This document shows, piece after piece, positions 7,606 to 14,950 of a stretch of 14,989 bases of DNA (the stretch's first letter is position 1; each line of letters opens with the position of its first letter). Source of the stretch: Desulfobacteraceae bacterium (lineage in GTDB: Bacteria > Desulfobacterota > Desulfobacteria > Desulfobacterales > Desulfobacteraceae); NCBI GenBank assembly GCA_003354055.1, contig PIVQ01000109.1, positions 1-14,989 on the forward strand. The letters are read 5' to 3'. The translations under genes and the position numbers were made by a program. The notes below the pieces were generated by a model. That model was not told where the DNA came from, searched no databases, and worked only from the letters and a program-made list of their open reading frames with translations.

Positions 7606-7778
7606 TGCAAATGGTGTAAGGATGAATCGTTGTGTTGTGTTAAACCTCTTCCCCGGATCCGGTGGCACCCGGCGGCACTTGATCTTTAATTGTTGAATTA
7701 CAGCAGTATTTAGAAAATTTTCATTTCCGGTCCCTGCGGGCACCTTCCCCACGTTAACCGGACAACAGGATGTTTGTA

Positions 7779-10169
7779 ATGGCAGTAACACCTCCCAGGG
7801 GGCGGTTGTCCAAACAGCAGGCCGATTTTCCTCCCCTAACACAAATAGGCAGCCCCTTTTTCCAGATGATGATGGATAATTCACCTGATTTGATCTGGGC
7901 CAAAGATATGGATGACAAGTTTATTTTTGTGAACAAGGCCAGTTGCGATGTTATCCTCAAGTGTGATTCCACGTCAGAACCCATTGGAAAAACAGATCTG
8001 TATTTTGCAAATCGTGAAAAGGAAACAGGGTCCCTCCACACCTTTGGCGAAACCTGTTTGGATTCGGATAAGCTGGTTAAAGATAGCGGGAAGCCCGGAC
8101 GGTTTATTGAAGAGGGATTTGTAAGGGGCAATTATCTGGTTTTGGATGTGCATAAAGCACCGTTTTATGACGACCAGGGGCAGATGGTTGGGACAGTGGG
8201 GTCTGCCAGGGATATTACAGCAGAGCAGGCTATTGAAAAAAAATTGAAAAAAAGTGAAGAACGGTTCCGCAGGATGGCGGACTTTCTTCCGGTTCCCATT
8301 GCAGAATTCGACTTTGATTTTAATCTTTTCTATGCCAACCGGGCTGGATTTAACTATTTTGGGTATACCCGGGAGGATTATGAAAAATATCCCAGTGTTT
8401 CCCGTCTGGTGCCAAAGTACAAGACCGGCCTGGTGCGATCCTGGGTTGAAGATCTAAGGCAGGGAAAAGAACGCCCTCCCTTTGAGATGCAGTTTGTTAA
8501 AAAGGACGGCAGTTATATTTACGGAATGATCAATGCCTCTCCTATTACAGAAAACGGAAAGGCGATCGCCATCCGGGCCTGTTTTACAGATCTTTCCGAC
8601 CGAAGAACCGCAGAGATTGCCCTGCGGGAAAATGAAACCCGGTTTCGGACCCTGTTCAACGGTTTCAACGATGCCGTTTTTGTCCATCCTTTTGCTGAGA
8701 AGGGTTTTAAAAATTTTGTTGAGGTCAATGATGTGGCCTGCGAATGGTACGGATATACCCGTGATGAACTGCTTGAAATGAGTCCTCAGGATTTGATTAT
8801 GGAACCCGAAGGAAGGGGTATGGGCAGTGCGGAATCGAGAGAAGACCTTAAAATAGTTGGAAAGCGGACCACTGAAACCCTGACCAAAAAGAAAAACAAT
8901 GAAATTTTCCCTGTAGAAATCTCCTCTTCCATATTTGAATTCCATGGGGAGCAGATGATACTGTCAGCGGTCCGGGATATCACAGACCGAAGGCAGAGTG
9001 AAAAAGAACGGGCCGATGCAGTTAAATTTGCAGCAGAACAGGAAAAGTATGCCCTGGTGGGGCAGGTGGCCGGAAAAATGGCCCATGATTTTAACAATAT
9101 CCTCGGCGGCATCATGGGTAACGCTGAATTCTCACTCATGGATTGCCGGGATCCGGACATAAAAAATACCCTGGAGATTATTCTGGAACAGACCTTGAGG
9201 GGAAAAAACCTGACCAAGAACCTGGTGGCCTTTGCCAGGGATCAGGAACCCAAAGAGGAATTTTTCAGCCTCAATGAAAAGCTGGACCTGGTATTGAGCC
9301 TGATGAAAAAAGAATTGGAACGGGTGAGGCTGGTCCGCCAGTTTGCCCCGAATCTCCCGGAATTGCTGGCAGATCCGGGGATGATAGAGCATGCCCTGGT
9401 TAACCTGATTCAAAATTCCGTCCATGCCATGAGCAAAAAGACCAATCCTGAGCTTCGGATTTCCACGGCCCATTCGGTTAACTGCCTGGTCATTGAGATC
9501 GAGGATAACGGCTGCGGTATTCCGGAAGCCTATCATGACCGGATATATGCCCCTTCATTTACCCTTAAGGGCAGCAAGGACATCCACGCAGCCTATGAGG
9601 CAGGTATCCGGGGGACCGGATACGGCATGTCCAACGTAAAAAAATATGTCCAGAAACACAGGGGCGGGATTGCCTTTACCAGCAGGGAAGAAGAGGGCAC
9701 CACCTTTGTTATTTCCATTCCCCTGATCAACAAAGAGCTGACCCACAAGGAAAAGAGCCGGATGGCCAGAAAACAGGTGATCCAGGGAAAAAAGATTCTT
9801 TTGGTGGAAGACGAAGAGGCCATCTCAGGGGTTCAACGTAAGATTTTATGCCAGGCCCCCTTTAACCACAGGGTCGTGGTGGCTGCCAGGGGCCAGGAGG
9901 CTATTGAGGCCTTTGACCGGGAAGATTTTGATCTGGTCAGTCTGGATTATATCCTTCCGGGCCGGTTGAACGGCATGGATGTCTATTCCCATATCCGGCG
10001 GATGAACACCAAAGTTCCTGTGATCTTTCTATCCGGGAATATCGGGTTCCTGGAGTCCATGAAAGATCTTAAAGCCAGGGATTCCAAAATAGACCATCTG
10101 TCCAAACCCTGTGAAAATATCGTGTTTGTGGACACGGTAAATGAGTGGCTGTTCAAGATTTTCTCCTGA
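7779..10169 (+). CDS. Soluble PAS(x3) hybrid histidine kinase with C-terminal receiver
   Basis: A 796-residue cytoplasmic hybrid kinase with no membrane helix. Three PAS domains lie at roughly residues 22-147, 160-274 and 286-402; the first ends in the typical SARDIT and the third in VRDITDRR. The kinase core has the H-box MAHDFNN with H436, the N-box NLIQNSVHAM near 542-551, G1 DNGCG at 576-580 and the G2 loop GTGYGMSN near 612-619. The receiver domain (about 671-795) has the acidic pair near 677-678, phospho-acceptor D723 in LDYILPG, and K776. It probably senses a cytoplasmic signal (redox state, small ligand or light) and passes phosphate to its own receiver or to an unlinked partner; no partner gene is adjacent. 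I chose the ATG at 7779 over 7770 because AGGA (7767-7770) sits 8 bases before it. The stop abuts the convergent MBL gene with no gap. Confidence 0.93.
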   Translation: MAVTPPRGRLSKQQADFPPLTQIGSPFFQMMMDNSPDLIWAKDMDDKFIFVNKASCDVILKCDSTSEPIGKTDLYFANREKETGSLHTFGETCLDSDKLVKDSGKPGRFIEEGFVRGNYLVLDVHKAPFYDDQGQMVGTVGSARDITAEQAIEKKLKKSEERFRRMADFLPVPIAEFDFDFNLFYANRAGFNYFGYTREDYEKYPSVSRLVPKYKTGLVRSWVEDLRQGKERPPFEMQFVKKDGSYIYGMINASPITENGKAIAIRACFTDLSDRRTAEIALRENETRFRTLFNGFNDAVFVHPFAEKGFKNFVEVNDVACEWYGYTRDELLEMSPQDLIMEPEGRGMGSAESREDLKIVGKRTTETLTKKKNNEIFPVEISSSIFEFHGEQMILSAVRDITDRRQSEKERADAVKFAAEQEKYALVGQVAGKMAHDFNNILGGIMGNAEFSLMDCRDPDIKNTLEIILEQTLRGKNLTKNLVAFARDQEPKEEFFSLNEKLDLVLSLMKKELERVRLVRQFAPNLPELLADPGMIEHALVNLIQNSVHAMSKKTNPELRISTAHSVNCLVIEIEDNGCGIPEAYHDRIYAPSFTLKGSKDIHAAYEAGIRGTGYGMSNVKKYVQKHRGGIAFTSREEEGTTFVISIPLINKELTHKEKSRMARKQVIQGKKILLVEDEEAISGVQRKILCQAPFNHRVVVAARGQEAIEAFDREDFDLVSLDYILPGRLNGMDVYSHIRRMNTKVPVIFLSGNIGFLESMKDLKARDSKIDHLSKPCENIVFVDTVNEWLFKIFS

Positions 10170-11063
10170 TTATTCCCTGGCCCGTTTCAAAAGCAACCGG
10201 GTACAGTTCAGGATATTTTCCCGGGTATACAGGGTGAACTCATCCCTATAGGATGCCTCAAACAGTTCCCGTATCAGTTCATCGTCCGACAGCCGTGTTT
10301 TCCGTATTTTTTGAATGATCTTTAAGGTGGTGGTTCTGGCCCGGTCAATGCCCTTTTGAACATCAACGGTGATGGGACCCTGGTGGGCCGGCGCAAGGAT
10401 CTTCGGGGCAGCCGCTTCAATCAGGCCTATGGTGTTGACATAGGCCCGGGCATCTGTGAAAAACAGGGGCCAGAATGCACGGCCCGGATAATGAAACCCT
10501 AAGGAGTCCGAGCAGAACAGGGCCTGGTCCTGCTCCACCCTGGCAATGAGATTGCCAGGGGAATGACCCTCTACCGGAATCAGCGCAAGCTCGGTTCCCC
10601 CGCCCAGATCCAGACGGGTGGGGGTCTCAATTGATGTTGTCCGGCGAAGATCCGGGATGGTTTCCAAGGTCGCCCGTCCGGGCGTAATCCCCATTTTTTC
10701 CAATCCGATAGACATGAATTTGTCTTCCCTGACCAGGGCAGGGCCTGCCTTTGGATGGGCAACAAACTCCTGGGCGCCGTGGCCGCACACGACCTGCGCA
10801 TTGGGAAATCGCTCCATCAGACCGGGCAGACCCGTGATATGATCTGAATGGGGGTGGCTGACCACGAGGTAATCCGGGGCAATTTTCAGATCATCCAATT
10901 GCCGAATCACTGTGTCAATCATCCCTGAAATTCCAGTTTCAAACAGGGCGGTCTTTTCAGAACCAACAACCAGAAAGAGGTTGAAAAAATAATTGCCCAG
11001 TACCTGTATGCGCGGGGTGAGGACCAGGGGAAACTGATCCTCGGGAATATAATGGGGAGTCAT
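10170..11063 (-). CDS. Metallo-beta-lactamase-fold hydrolase
   Basis: A 297-residue protein of the metallo-beta-lactamase superfamily, probably a binuclear-zinc or iron hydrolase or oxidoreductase. The metal-binding set is complete: H70-x-H72-x-D74-H75 (SHPHSDH), H167 in EGHSPG, D186 in CSDS and H227 in PAHQGP. The strand before the active site reads FETG (residues 41-44), where many members have D at the second position. A helical C-terminal extension of about 65 residues follows the core, longer than in glyoxalase II or ETHE1. No signal peptide is visible, so it is cytoplasmic. The ATG has AGGA about 7 bases upstream and starts 8 bp after the stop of the sulfite-reductase gene, so the two form an operon. 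That context suggests a thiol or persulfide substrate, but this is inference. Confidence 0.9.
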   Translation of the reverse strand: MTPHYIPEDQFPLVLTPRIQVLGNYFFNLFLVVGSEKTALFETGISGMIDTVIRQLDDLKIAPDYLVVSHPHSDHITGLPGLMERFPNAQVVCGHGAQEFVAHPKAGPALVREDKFMSIGLEKMGITPGRATLETIPDLRRTTSIETPTRLDLGGGTELALIPVEGHSPGNLIARVEQDQALFCSDSLGFHYPGRAFWPLFFTDARAYVNTIGLIEAAAPKILAPAHQGPITVDVQKGIDRARTTTLKIIQKIRKTRLSDDELIRELFEASYRDEFTLYTRENILNCTRLLLKRARE

Positions 11064-11071
11064 AGTATATC

Positions 11072-11734
11072 CTATTTGTCCTTGAGAGTCTCTTTGAACG
11101 GATCCAGTCCAACCCTTTCAATCATTTTGCCCAGGCGTTCGCCTTTTTTTGCATTTTCCTTATAATAGTCTACCACCTGCTCACAGGCAGCCATCACCTG
11201 ATCATCATCAAGACCTGTGACCAGTTCCTTGGCGATTCTGGGTATCATACCCACATTTCCGCCGATGACAATTTTCCAGCCTTCAGGCAGGCCGATAAGA
11301 CCTAAGTCTCTGACCCAGGACTCAGAGCAACTCAGCTTACATCCGGAGACCGCCATCTTGAACTTGCCAGGCAGTTCATGGGCATGATAGCGCTCATCCA
11401 GTTTCATTCCGATGCCTATGGCATCCTGCTTGCCCAGTTTACAAAAAGTGGTGCCGGGACAGGTTCTGACGGACCGGACACAAAGTCCCACAGCTGCGCC
11501 TTTATCCATATTCAGGTCTTCCCAGGCCGAATCAATGTCCTTTTCTTTTAAGCCCACAATGGCCATGCGGGTGGCGCCGGTGATCTTGATGGCCTTGGCA
11601 TCGTACTTTTCCGATACATCGGCAATCTTTCTCAGTAGTTCCGGTGTAACCAACCCGCAGGGAATATGGGGGGCAATGGCATAGGTTTCATTATCTCTCT
11701 GGGGGATGGCCCCTTTTTCTCCAAGTTTCAGCAT
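11072..11734 (-). CDS. Small siroheme-[4Fe-4S] sulfite/nitrite reductase (alSiR/P590-like)
   Basis: A 220-residue redox enzyme matching the low-molecular-weight assimilatory-type sulfite reductase known from Desulfovibrio and Desulfuromonas. The siroheme/[4Fe-4S] ligands follow the classic pattern: C92-x5-C98 (TCPGTTFC) and C132-x3-C136 (SGCKLSC). The anion-site basic residues are R87 and R90 in VRSVRTC, with K99 and K102 further on. An N-terminal ferredoxin-like half-domain (about 15-75) contains ITGATRMAIVGL. It is a single-repeat protein without an extra ferredoxin domain. The physiological role of this family is unsettled; it reduces sulfite, and some members nitrite, in six-electron steps. 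The ATG at 11734 has GGAG 6 bases upstream; an upstream GTG at 11746 has no such support. It is the first gene of an operon with the MBL-fold gene. Confidence 0.94.
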   Translation of the reverse strand: MLKLGEKGAIPQRDNETYAIAPHIPCGLVTPELLRKIADVSEKYDAKAIKITGATRMAIVGLKEKDIDSAWEDLNMDKGAAVGLCVRSVRTCPGTTFCKLGKQDAIGIGMKLDERYHAHELPGKFKMAVSGCKLSCSESWVRDLGLIGLPEGWKIVIGGNVGMIPRIAKELVTGLDDDQVMAACEQVVDYYKENAKKGERLGKMIERVGLDPFKETLKDK

Positions 11735-11771
11735 TATGTTCTCCACAAGTATTGTTAGGGTAAAGTGGTAT

Positions 11772-11800
11772 AAATTATTAATCCTTCAGGGTGTTGTCAA
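11772..11800 (-). promoter_or_regulatory. Sigma70 promoter of the sulfite reductase/MBL operon
   Basis: On the minus strand there is a perfect -35 TTGACA (11800-11795), a 17-bp spacer and a -10 TAATTT (11777-11772, 4/6). It lies 37 bp upstream of the sulfite reductase ATG at 11734. Confidence 0.65.
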
Positions 11801-12014
11801 GGCCGGATACAGGACTTGTTCAGGACCAAAGCAGGAAAGTTGGTTTCAGGTAGCTGCCACCTGCCCAAGAGCTATTTTACTTTTTTGCGGGAAATTAAGG
11901 GTTGGCAATTTTGTTGGCGGTGGTTTTTAGAAAAATATCAGGCATCTGGCAAGGTAGTTTGCGTTTTTGGCGAAAATAGCTCTGAATCAGGCCTTTTAAA
12001 ATGGTTTTCTGCCA

Positions 12015-12030
12015 TGGCATGTGATTTGCT
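12015..12030 (+). promoter_or_regulatory. Sigma54 (RpoN) -24/-12 promoter
   Basis: TGGCATGTGATTTGCT matches the RpoN consensus TGGCAC-N5-TTGCW at all key positions: GG at -24 and GC at -12 with the invariant spacing, and only one deviation in the TGGCAC block (T for C). Transcription would start near 12041, giving a leader of about 33 bases before the 12074 ATG. A dedicated enhancer-binding activator would be needed. Confidence 0.7.
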
Positions 12031-12073
12031 TTTACTCTTTTCAAATGTAAATAACAGCCCTAAGGAGCCTCTC

Positions 12074-13234
12074 ATGACTACTATTTTTATCTGGAACAAT
12101 TGCCAGGTCAGCGCCACATGGAATGCTGCATTGAAGAAGTGCAAAATTAAGGGATCGGATAAATGGTCCCATGCCATATCCGGGCATGCAGCCGTGATGA
12201 TTTCAGACGATTGGGAAAAACCTATTAAACAGATTGCCCAAACCAAAATCATTCTTGATGAATATGACAAATTACGGGTGGCATGGAACAAAGCAAAAGA
12301 CGGCTCAGCCGAGCAAGTCGCAGCCCAGGTGAAAATGGAAAAGCAGGGGGCACTCTTTGAAGAGCAGCTTACGGACAAATCTGAATCTTACGTCAGTTTT
12401 TTTCCGGATGAGTACAACAGGTCGTCCCATACCTCCACCCCCATTGCCGATCAAATTAAGAAAAAGCTGGGTATAAATATGAGTGTGTCGCACTTTAGAA
12501 AAGGACTGACCCACAAAAGTTTCTGGCACGATCTTCTCTGGGAGAATTATGTGCCTGACCATATTATTTTTATACCTGATACCACAGCCCAGAAGCAGAA
12601 CATGAAAAAAGCCTGGGATCAGCATAAGAATAAAAAAGGCGGAGATATCTCCTATCGTTTTAAGTATAAGAACTGCAGCCGGATGGCCTCCCGGGTACTT
12701 ATTGCGGGATTCGGCAGTTTGCTTGGCTGGTATTGGTCAGGCAAAGTCGCGGCCAGAAAGATCTGGACTCCCCTCCATGTCAAGCGGCTGGCTAACAATA
12801 TCGCGACCAAGGTGGATGGGGCAAGAGCCCTGACCTGGAATGAATTTGTGGATGACATGGTCAAAAGAGGGGTTGTACCCCAGGCCAGCGGTCAGAAACT
12901 AAAAAAATACAAACGCAGGGCGGGCGTCCGGGGCTCCACTGAGGCCGATGCCCGGTTTACCTATACCAATGGGAATCTCACTGGTAAGGGCGATCAGAAT
13001 TCCGCTGATTTCCTGGAACCGGTTTTAGGAAAAAAACATGCAAATAATGTGGGGCATATATACGGACTGAGTTATGACTTCACCAAGTCAGCCCTGGAGA
13101 TTGCCCAGGAGATGGGACTTGCCCAGGCAGACAACTCCGTGAGCGAACCTGAATTATTGGGGGATGATTTCTTTAGCGATGATTTCGACCCGACTGCCGC
13201 ATCCGGTATCGGGTTTACGTTTTCAGATACATAG
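12074..13234 (+). CDS. Permuted NlpC/P60 (papain-like) effector-type protein
   Basis: A 386-residue protein without signal peptide. I read it as a circularly permuted NlpC/P60 (LRAT/YiiX-like) papain fold. The evidence is the catalytic-type His in SGHAAVMI (H38), the YVSFFP strand motif at 106-111, and the catalytic-type Cys opening a helix in KNCSRMASRVL (C201). His before Cys is the hallmark of permuted members, which act as amidases, acyltransferases or lipases; several polymorphic toxin and secretion-system effectors share GHA...YVS-aromatic-P...NCS. A glycine/aromatic-rich helix follows C201 (209-223). Basic and then acidic segments follow, with a tail rich in D, F and S from 364. The start is chosen for the strong AAGGAG site (12062-12067) six bases upstream and the sigma54 promoter. 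No secretion apparatus is in the window, so export is inference. Confidence 0.72.
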   Translation: MTTIFIWNNCQVSATWNAALKKCKIKGSDKWSHAISGHAAVMISDDWEKPIKQIAQTKIILDEYDKLRVAWNKAKDGSAEQVAAQVKMEKQGALFEEQLTDKSESYVSFFPDEYNRSSHTSTPIADQIKKKLGINMSVSHFRKGLTHKSFWHDLLWENYVPDHIIFIPDTTAQKQNMKKAWDQHKNKKGGDISYRFKYKNCSRMASRVLIAGFGSLLGWYWSGKVAARKIWTPLHVKRLANNIATKVDGARALTWNEFVDDMVKRGVVPQASGQKLKKYKRRAGVRGSTEADARFTYTNGNLTGKGDQNSADFLEPVLGKKHANNVGHIYGLSYDFTKSALEIAQEMGLAQADNSVSEPELLGDDFFSDDFDPTAASGIGFTFSDT

Positions 13235-13263
13235 CTTGGAATAGTTCGGCTTCATGACGTAAC

Positions 13264-13295
13264 AAAGGGTTTGTGCAAAATTGCACAAGCCCTTT
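13264..13295 (+). terminator. Rho-independent terminator of the 386-residue gene
   Basis: A 15-bp stem (AAAGGGTTTGTGCAA with TTGCACAAGCCCTTT, one G-U pair in the plus-strand RNA) begins 30 bases after the stop and is followed by a loose T-rich run (ATGTCTTTT). On the minus strand one pair becomes an A-C mismatch, so the plus direction is favoured. It also lies just downstream of the tRNA-end repeat on the minus strand, where a former tRNA terminator would be expected. Confidence 0.75.
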
Positions 13296-13303
13296 ATGTC
13301 TTT

Positions 13304-13321
13304 TGGTACCGGAGGCAAGAC
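13304..13321 (-). repeat. Displaced tRNA-Leu 3' end, att-like repeat
   Basis: This 18-nt stretch matches 17 of 18 bases of the 3' end of the tRNA-Leu gene (14852-14869), including the encoded CCA and the distal T-stem strand. The one difference (CTTGC against CTCGC on the tRNA strand) lies in the T stem. Only the 3' end is present, not a whole tRNA. This is the expected signature of the distal attachment site left by integration into a tRNA gene, or of a deleted second tRNA. Confidence 0.6.
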
Positions 13322-13394
13322 GGTAGTGTTAAATATATTTTGCACTTTTGATTTCTGGTCTCAATGTGATCATAGTGTGGAACACTCAAGTTTT

Positions 13395-14312
13395 CTATCC
13401 AAAACACGTTGGCGTATTGCTAATAAAATAATGGTCTCGCGCGGCTTCTAAAAAATCACAATTGAGCCAATAGACCTGTCTTTCACAATAAGACTGCATT
13501 TCGATACTATGACATAGCGTAACAAATCCATATAAAAAACCAAAGATGTCTCCAACCATATCAAACCATTCTGCCGGGTTCAGTCCCCCCAAAGAACTCA
13601 ACAGGCTGATTCCAGCCCCATACCAATTCATTAGCACCCCGAAGATGAGGTTCGCCCAAATATCCCACCCTGATTGGGGCATAAGTTTTGTGAGATCATT
13701 AACATGATCGGGTATTTGCGCAAGTTTTGACTCAAGCACCCGAAGTTTTAACAGCTTTTCATATTCACAGGCACATTTCTTTTCTTTCTCTTTGTATGGA
13801 AGAGTGAGTTCTTCTTTTAGTTTTTTAAAATCCAGGCGCCGGTTTTCAGGCGGATACCTTTTTAAATCATTGAGTACCCTGAGGATAGCGTTAATGTCTC
13901 TATACAAATCGTCTTTTGAATCATCAAAATTCTTTTTTGTTTTTTTAAGTTCCCGATCAATCCTATTTCCATGCCTTTCCATATATTGTCTTATCTGCTT
14001 TTCCCAATTTTGGGTACCGGAGTTATCCTTCTTAAACTCCCGTTTTTCATAGAACTTTTTCATGATCTCCTTTGTTTCTGGTGTGATCAACCTTTGCACA
14101 GTTTCATTTAAATTTTTGCTGCATTTATCCAAAACTCGGAATTTAGACTTCACTCTATTCAGTTTTTGTAAACGATCTGCATACTTTTGGGTACGTACTG
14201 TCTCTCCAATTTTTTTTGCGCAGCGGCATTTATATTTTTTATTTTTTGGAACCACTTTTTTACCATGGTGATGGCAATCGTCAGGTATACACTTGCCGGT
14301 CCAACAAAACAT
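13395..14312 (-). CDS. Orphan Cys-rich, partly hydrophobic protein of 305 residues
   Basis: I do not recognise this family. The N-terminus is a compact Cys/His cluster (C3, C8, C13, H14-H16, C29, C31), which looks metal-binding. A long, highly charged, Lys-rich helical region (about 40-210) with likely coiled coil contains C64, C180 and C182. Two hydrophobic stretches (218-244 and 251-268) could be membrane helices or a pore-like hairpin. The C-terminus adds C267, C276, C285 and C303, for twelve cysteines in all. The start is secure: AAGGAGG lies six bases before the ATG. Base composition is clearly more AT-rich than the genes to the left. It lies alone between the tRNA-Leu gene and the displaced tRNA end, convergent with the permuted-papain gene. 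It could be cargo of a small integrated element; toxin, immunity and structural roles are all open. Confidence 0.72.
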   Translation of the reverse strand: MFCWTGKCIPDDCHHHGKKVVPKNKKYKCRCAKKIGETVRTQKYADRLQKLNRVKSKFRVLDKCSKNLNETVQRLITPETKEIMKKFYEKREFKKDNSGTQNWEKQIRQYMERHGNRIDRELKKTKKNFDDSKDDLYRDINAILRVLNDLKRYPPENRRLDFKKLKEELTLPYKEKEKKCACEYEKLLKLRVLESKLAQIPDHVNDLTKLMPQSGWDIWANLIFGVLMNWYGAGISLLSSLGGLNPAEWFDMVGDIFGFLYGFVTLCHSIEMQSYCERQVYWLNCDFLEAARDHYFISNTPTCFG

Positions 14313-14811
14313 GCTTGACCTCCTTGAAAATAGAAATATACAAACGAAGAAATTGGTTAATTGCTACAAATTGACAATTCAATGGGTCAGAATCGAATAC
14401 TCGTGAAGAGCCTGTTTGGAGTGAGAGTATGATATTATTGATGAATATTCTTTCACCAATTCTAATACAATTTATAAATATAACGCCACCTTTTTTTTGA
14501 TCACTCCATCCCTTTTTCCAAAAAATATAACCTCGTGAAAGTCCTTGGAACCCAGGCCGATGTGTTCTGGCATATTCATTGGGCTAAATGAAAAAAAGAA
14601 GAAGCTTGTCCAGGATATACATATAACCGCTGCAAAGTATCTTAAAAAAGATCCTTTGCAAAACCCTCAAGCTCACTGAGACAGAATCTGGGGAGTTATC
14701 TTTTAGGGGTGCGATCCAATGAAATAAGGAAAAGGAATCTTTGGATTAAAAGCCAAGGGGGTATTTTTTTATCGCTTACAATAAGTTTACTTTTTGGTGA
14801 GGCTAAATAAA
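14313..14811. other. AT-rich region without a convincing gene
   Basis: About 500 bp between the start of the 305-residue gene and the tRNA terminator. It is AT-rich with many homopolymer runs, like the neighbouring orphan gene. The longest plausible plus-strand reading frame is 39 codons (14560-14679, Lys-rich) and has no ribosome site. A second open stretch in another frame ends at about 14589, which would fit a frameshifted relic of an older gene, but I cannot name it. The promoter of the 305-residue gene should lie in the left part; TATATT near 14334 on the minus strand is a possible -10 box without a good -35. Confidence 0.45.
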
Positions 14812-14843
14812 AAAGGCTTTCAGTTGAAAAACTGAAAGCCTTT
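14806..14843 (-). terminator. Rho-independent terminator of tRNA-Leu
   Basis: A perfect 14-bp stem (14812-14825 with 14830-14843) has a 4-nt loop. On the minus strand the stem is followed by a T tract (CCTTTTTTATT). It starts 8 bases beyond the encoded CCA of the tRNA. Confidence 0.85.
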
Positions 14844-14851
14844 AAAATTCG

Positions 14852-14869
14852 TGGTACCGGAGGCGAGAC
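14852..14869 (-). repeat. tRNA-Leu 3' end, proximal copy of the att-like repeat
   Basis: The last 18 bases of the tRNA gene, repeated at 13304-13321 with one mismatch. Tyrosine-recombinase elements commonly use tRNA 3' ends as attachment sites and restore the tRNA on insertion, which fits the intact gene here. Confidence 0.6.
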
Positions 14870-14938
14870 TTGAACTCGCAAGAGCATACACCCGGGGGAT
14901 TTTGAATCCCCTGCGTCTACCAATTCCGCCACTCCGGC
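14852..14938 (-). tRNA. tRNA-Leu (anticodon CAA)
   Basis: An 87-nt type II tRNA with encoded CCA, reading UUG codons. The acceptor stem GCCGGAG pairs with CTCCGGT (a G-U pair at 1-72). The D arm contains TGGCGGAATTGGTAGACGC. The anticodon stem GGGGA/TCCCC encloses the loop TTCAAAA with CAA at 34-36. A long variable arm follows, then the T arm GCGAG-TTCAAGT-CTCGC, discriminator A and CCA. It has its own promoter and terminator, so it is a stand-alone transcription unit, and its 3' end is duplicated at 13304-13321. Confidence 0.97.
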
Positions 14939-14950
14939 TTGAGACACTCT

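Larger units (their letters stand above)
11735..12073. other. Divergent intergenic regulatory region (339 bp)
   Basis: No credible gene lies here, although the downstream reading frame stays open back to 11816. It contains a sigma70 promoter reading left (11772-11800) and a sigma54 promoter reading right (12015-12030). A short CAGGT/ACCTG inverted repeat lies near 11847-11863. The 215 bp between the two promoters would be the natural place for enhancer-binding sites, but I could not identify a clear tandem or palindromic pair. Confidence 0.6.

Noticed and set aside
7663..7677. Sigma54-like site upstream of the hybrid kinase (TGGCAC then GGCA)
   Set aside because: The -12 half lacks TTGC and the GG to GC spacing is one base short.
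7543..7884. 113-codon minus-strand frame between permease and kinase
   Set aside because: It overlaps the start of the hybrid kinase, has no recognisable domain and no ribosome site.
11816..12073. N-terminal extension of 86 residues to the permuted-papain protein
   Set aside because: The open frame has no ribosome site at its first ATG, spans the sigma54 promoter, and the strong AAGGAG site with the conserved-looking start is at 12074.
13304..13321. A second tRNA-Leu gene
   Set aside because: Only the last 18 bases match; the sequence to the right (CGGTAGTGTT) has no T loop, anticodon arm or 5' acceptor strand.
14568..14583. Second sigma54-like site TGGCATATTCATTGGG on the plus strand
   Set aside because: The -12 element reads TTGG instead of TTGC and no gene follows on that strand.
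14560..14679. 39-codon plus-strand reading frame
   Set aside because: No ribosome site, Lys-rich in AT-rich DNA, overlapping another short open stretch; at best a decayed relic.
14696..14947. 83-codon minus-strand frame across the tRNA
   Set aside because: It reads through the tRNA-Leu gene and its terminator; an accidental frame.
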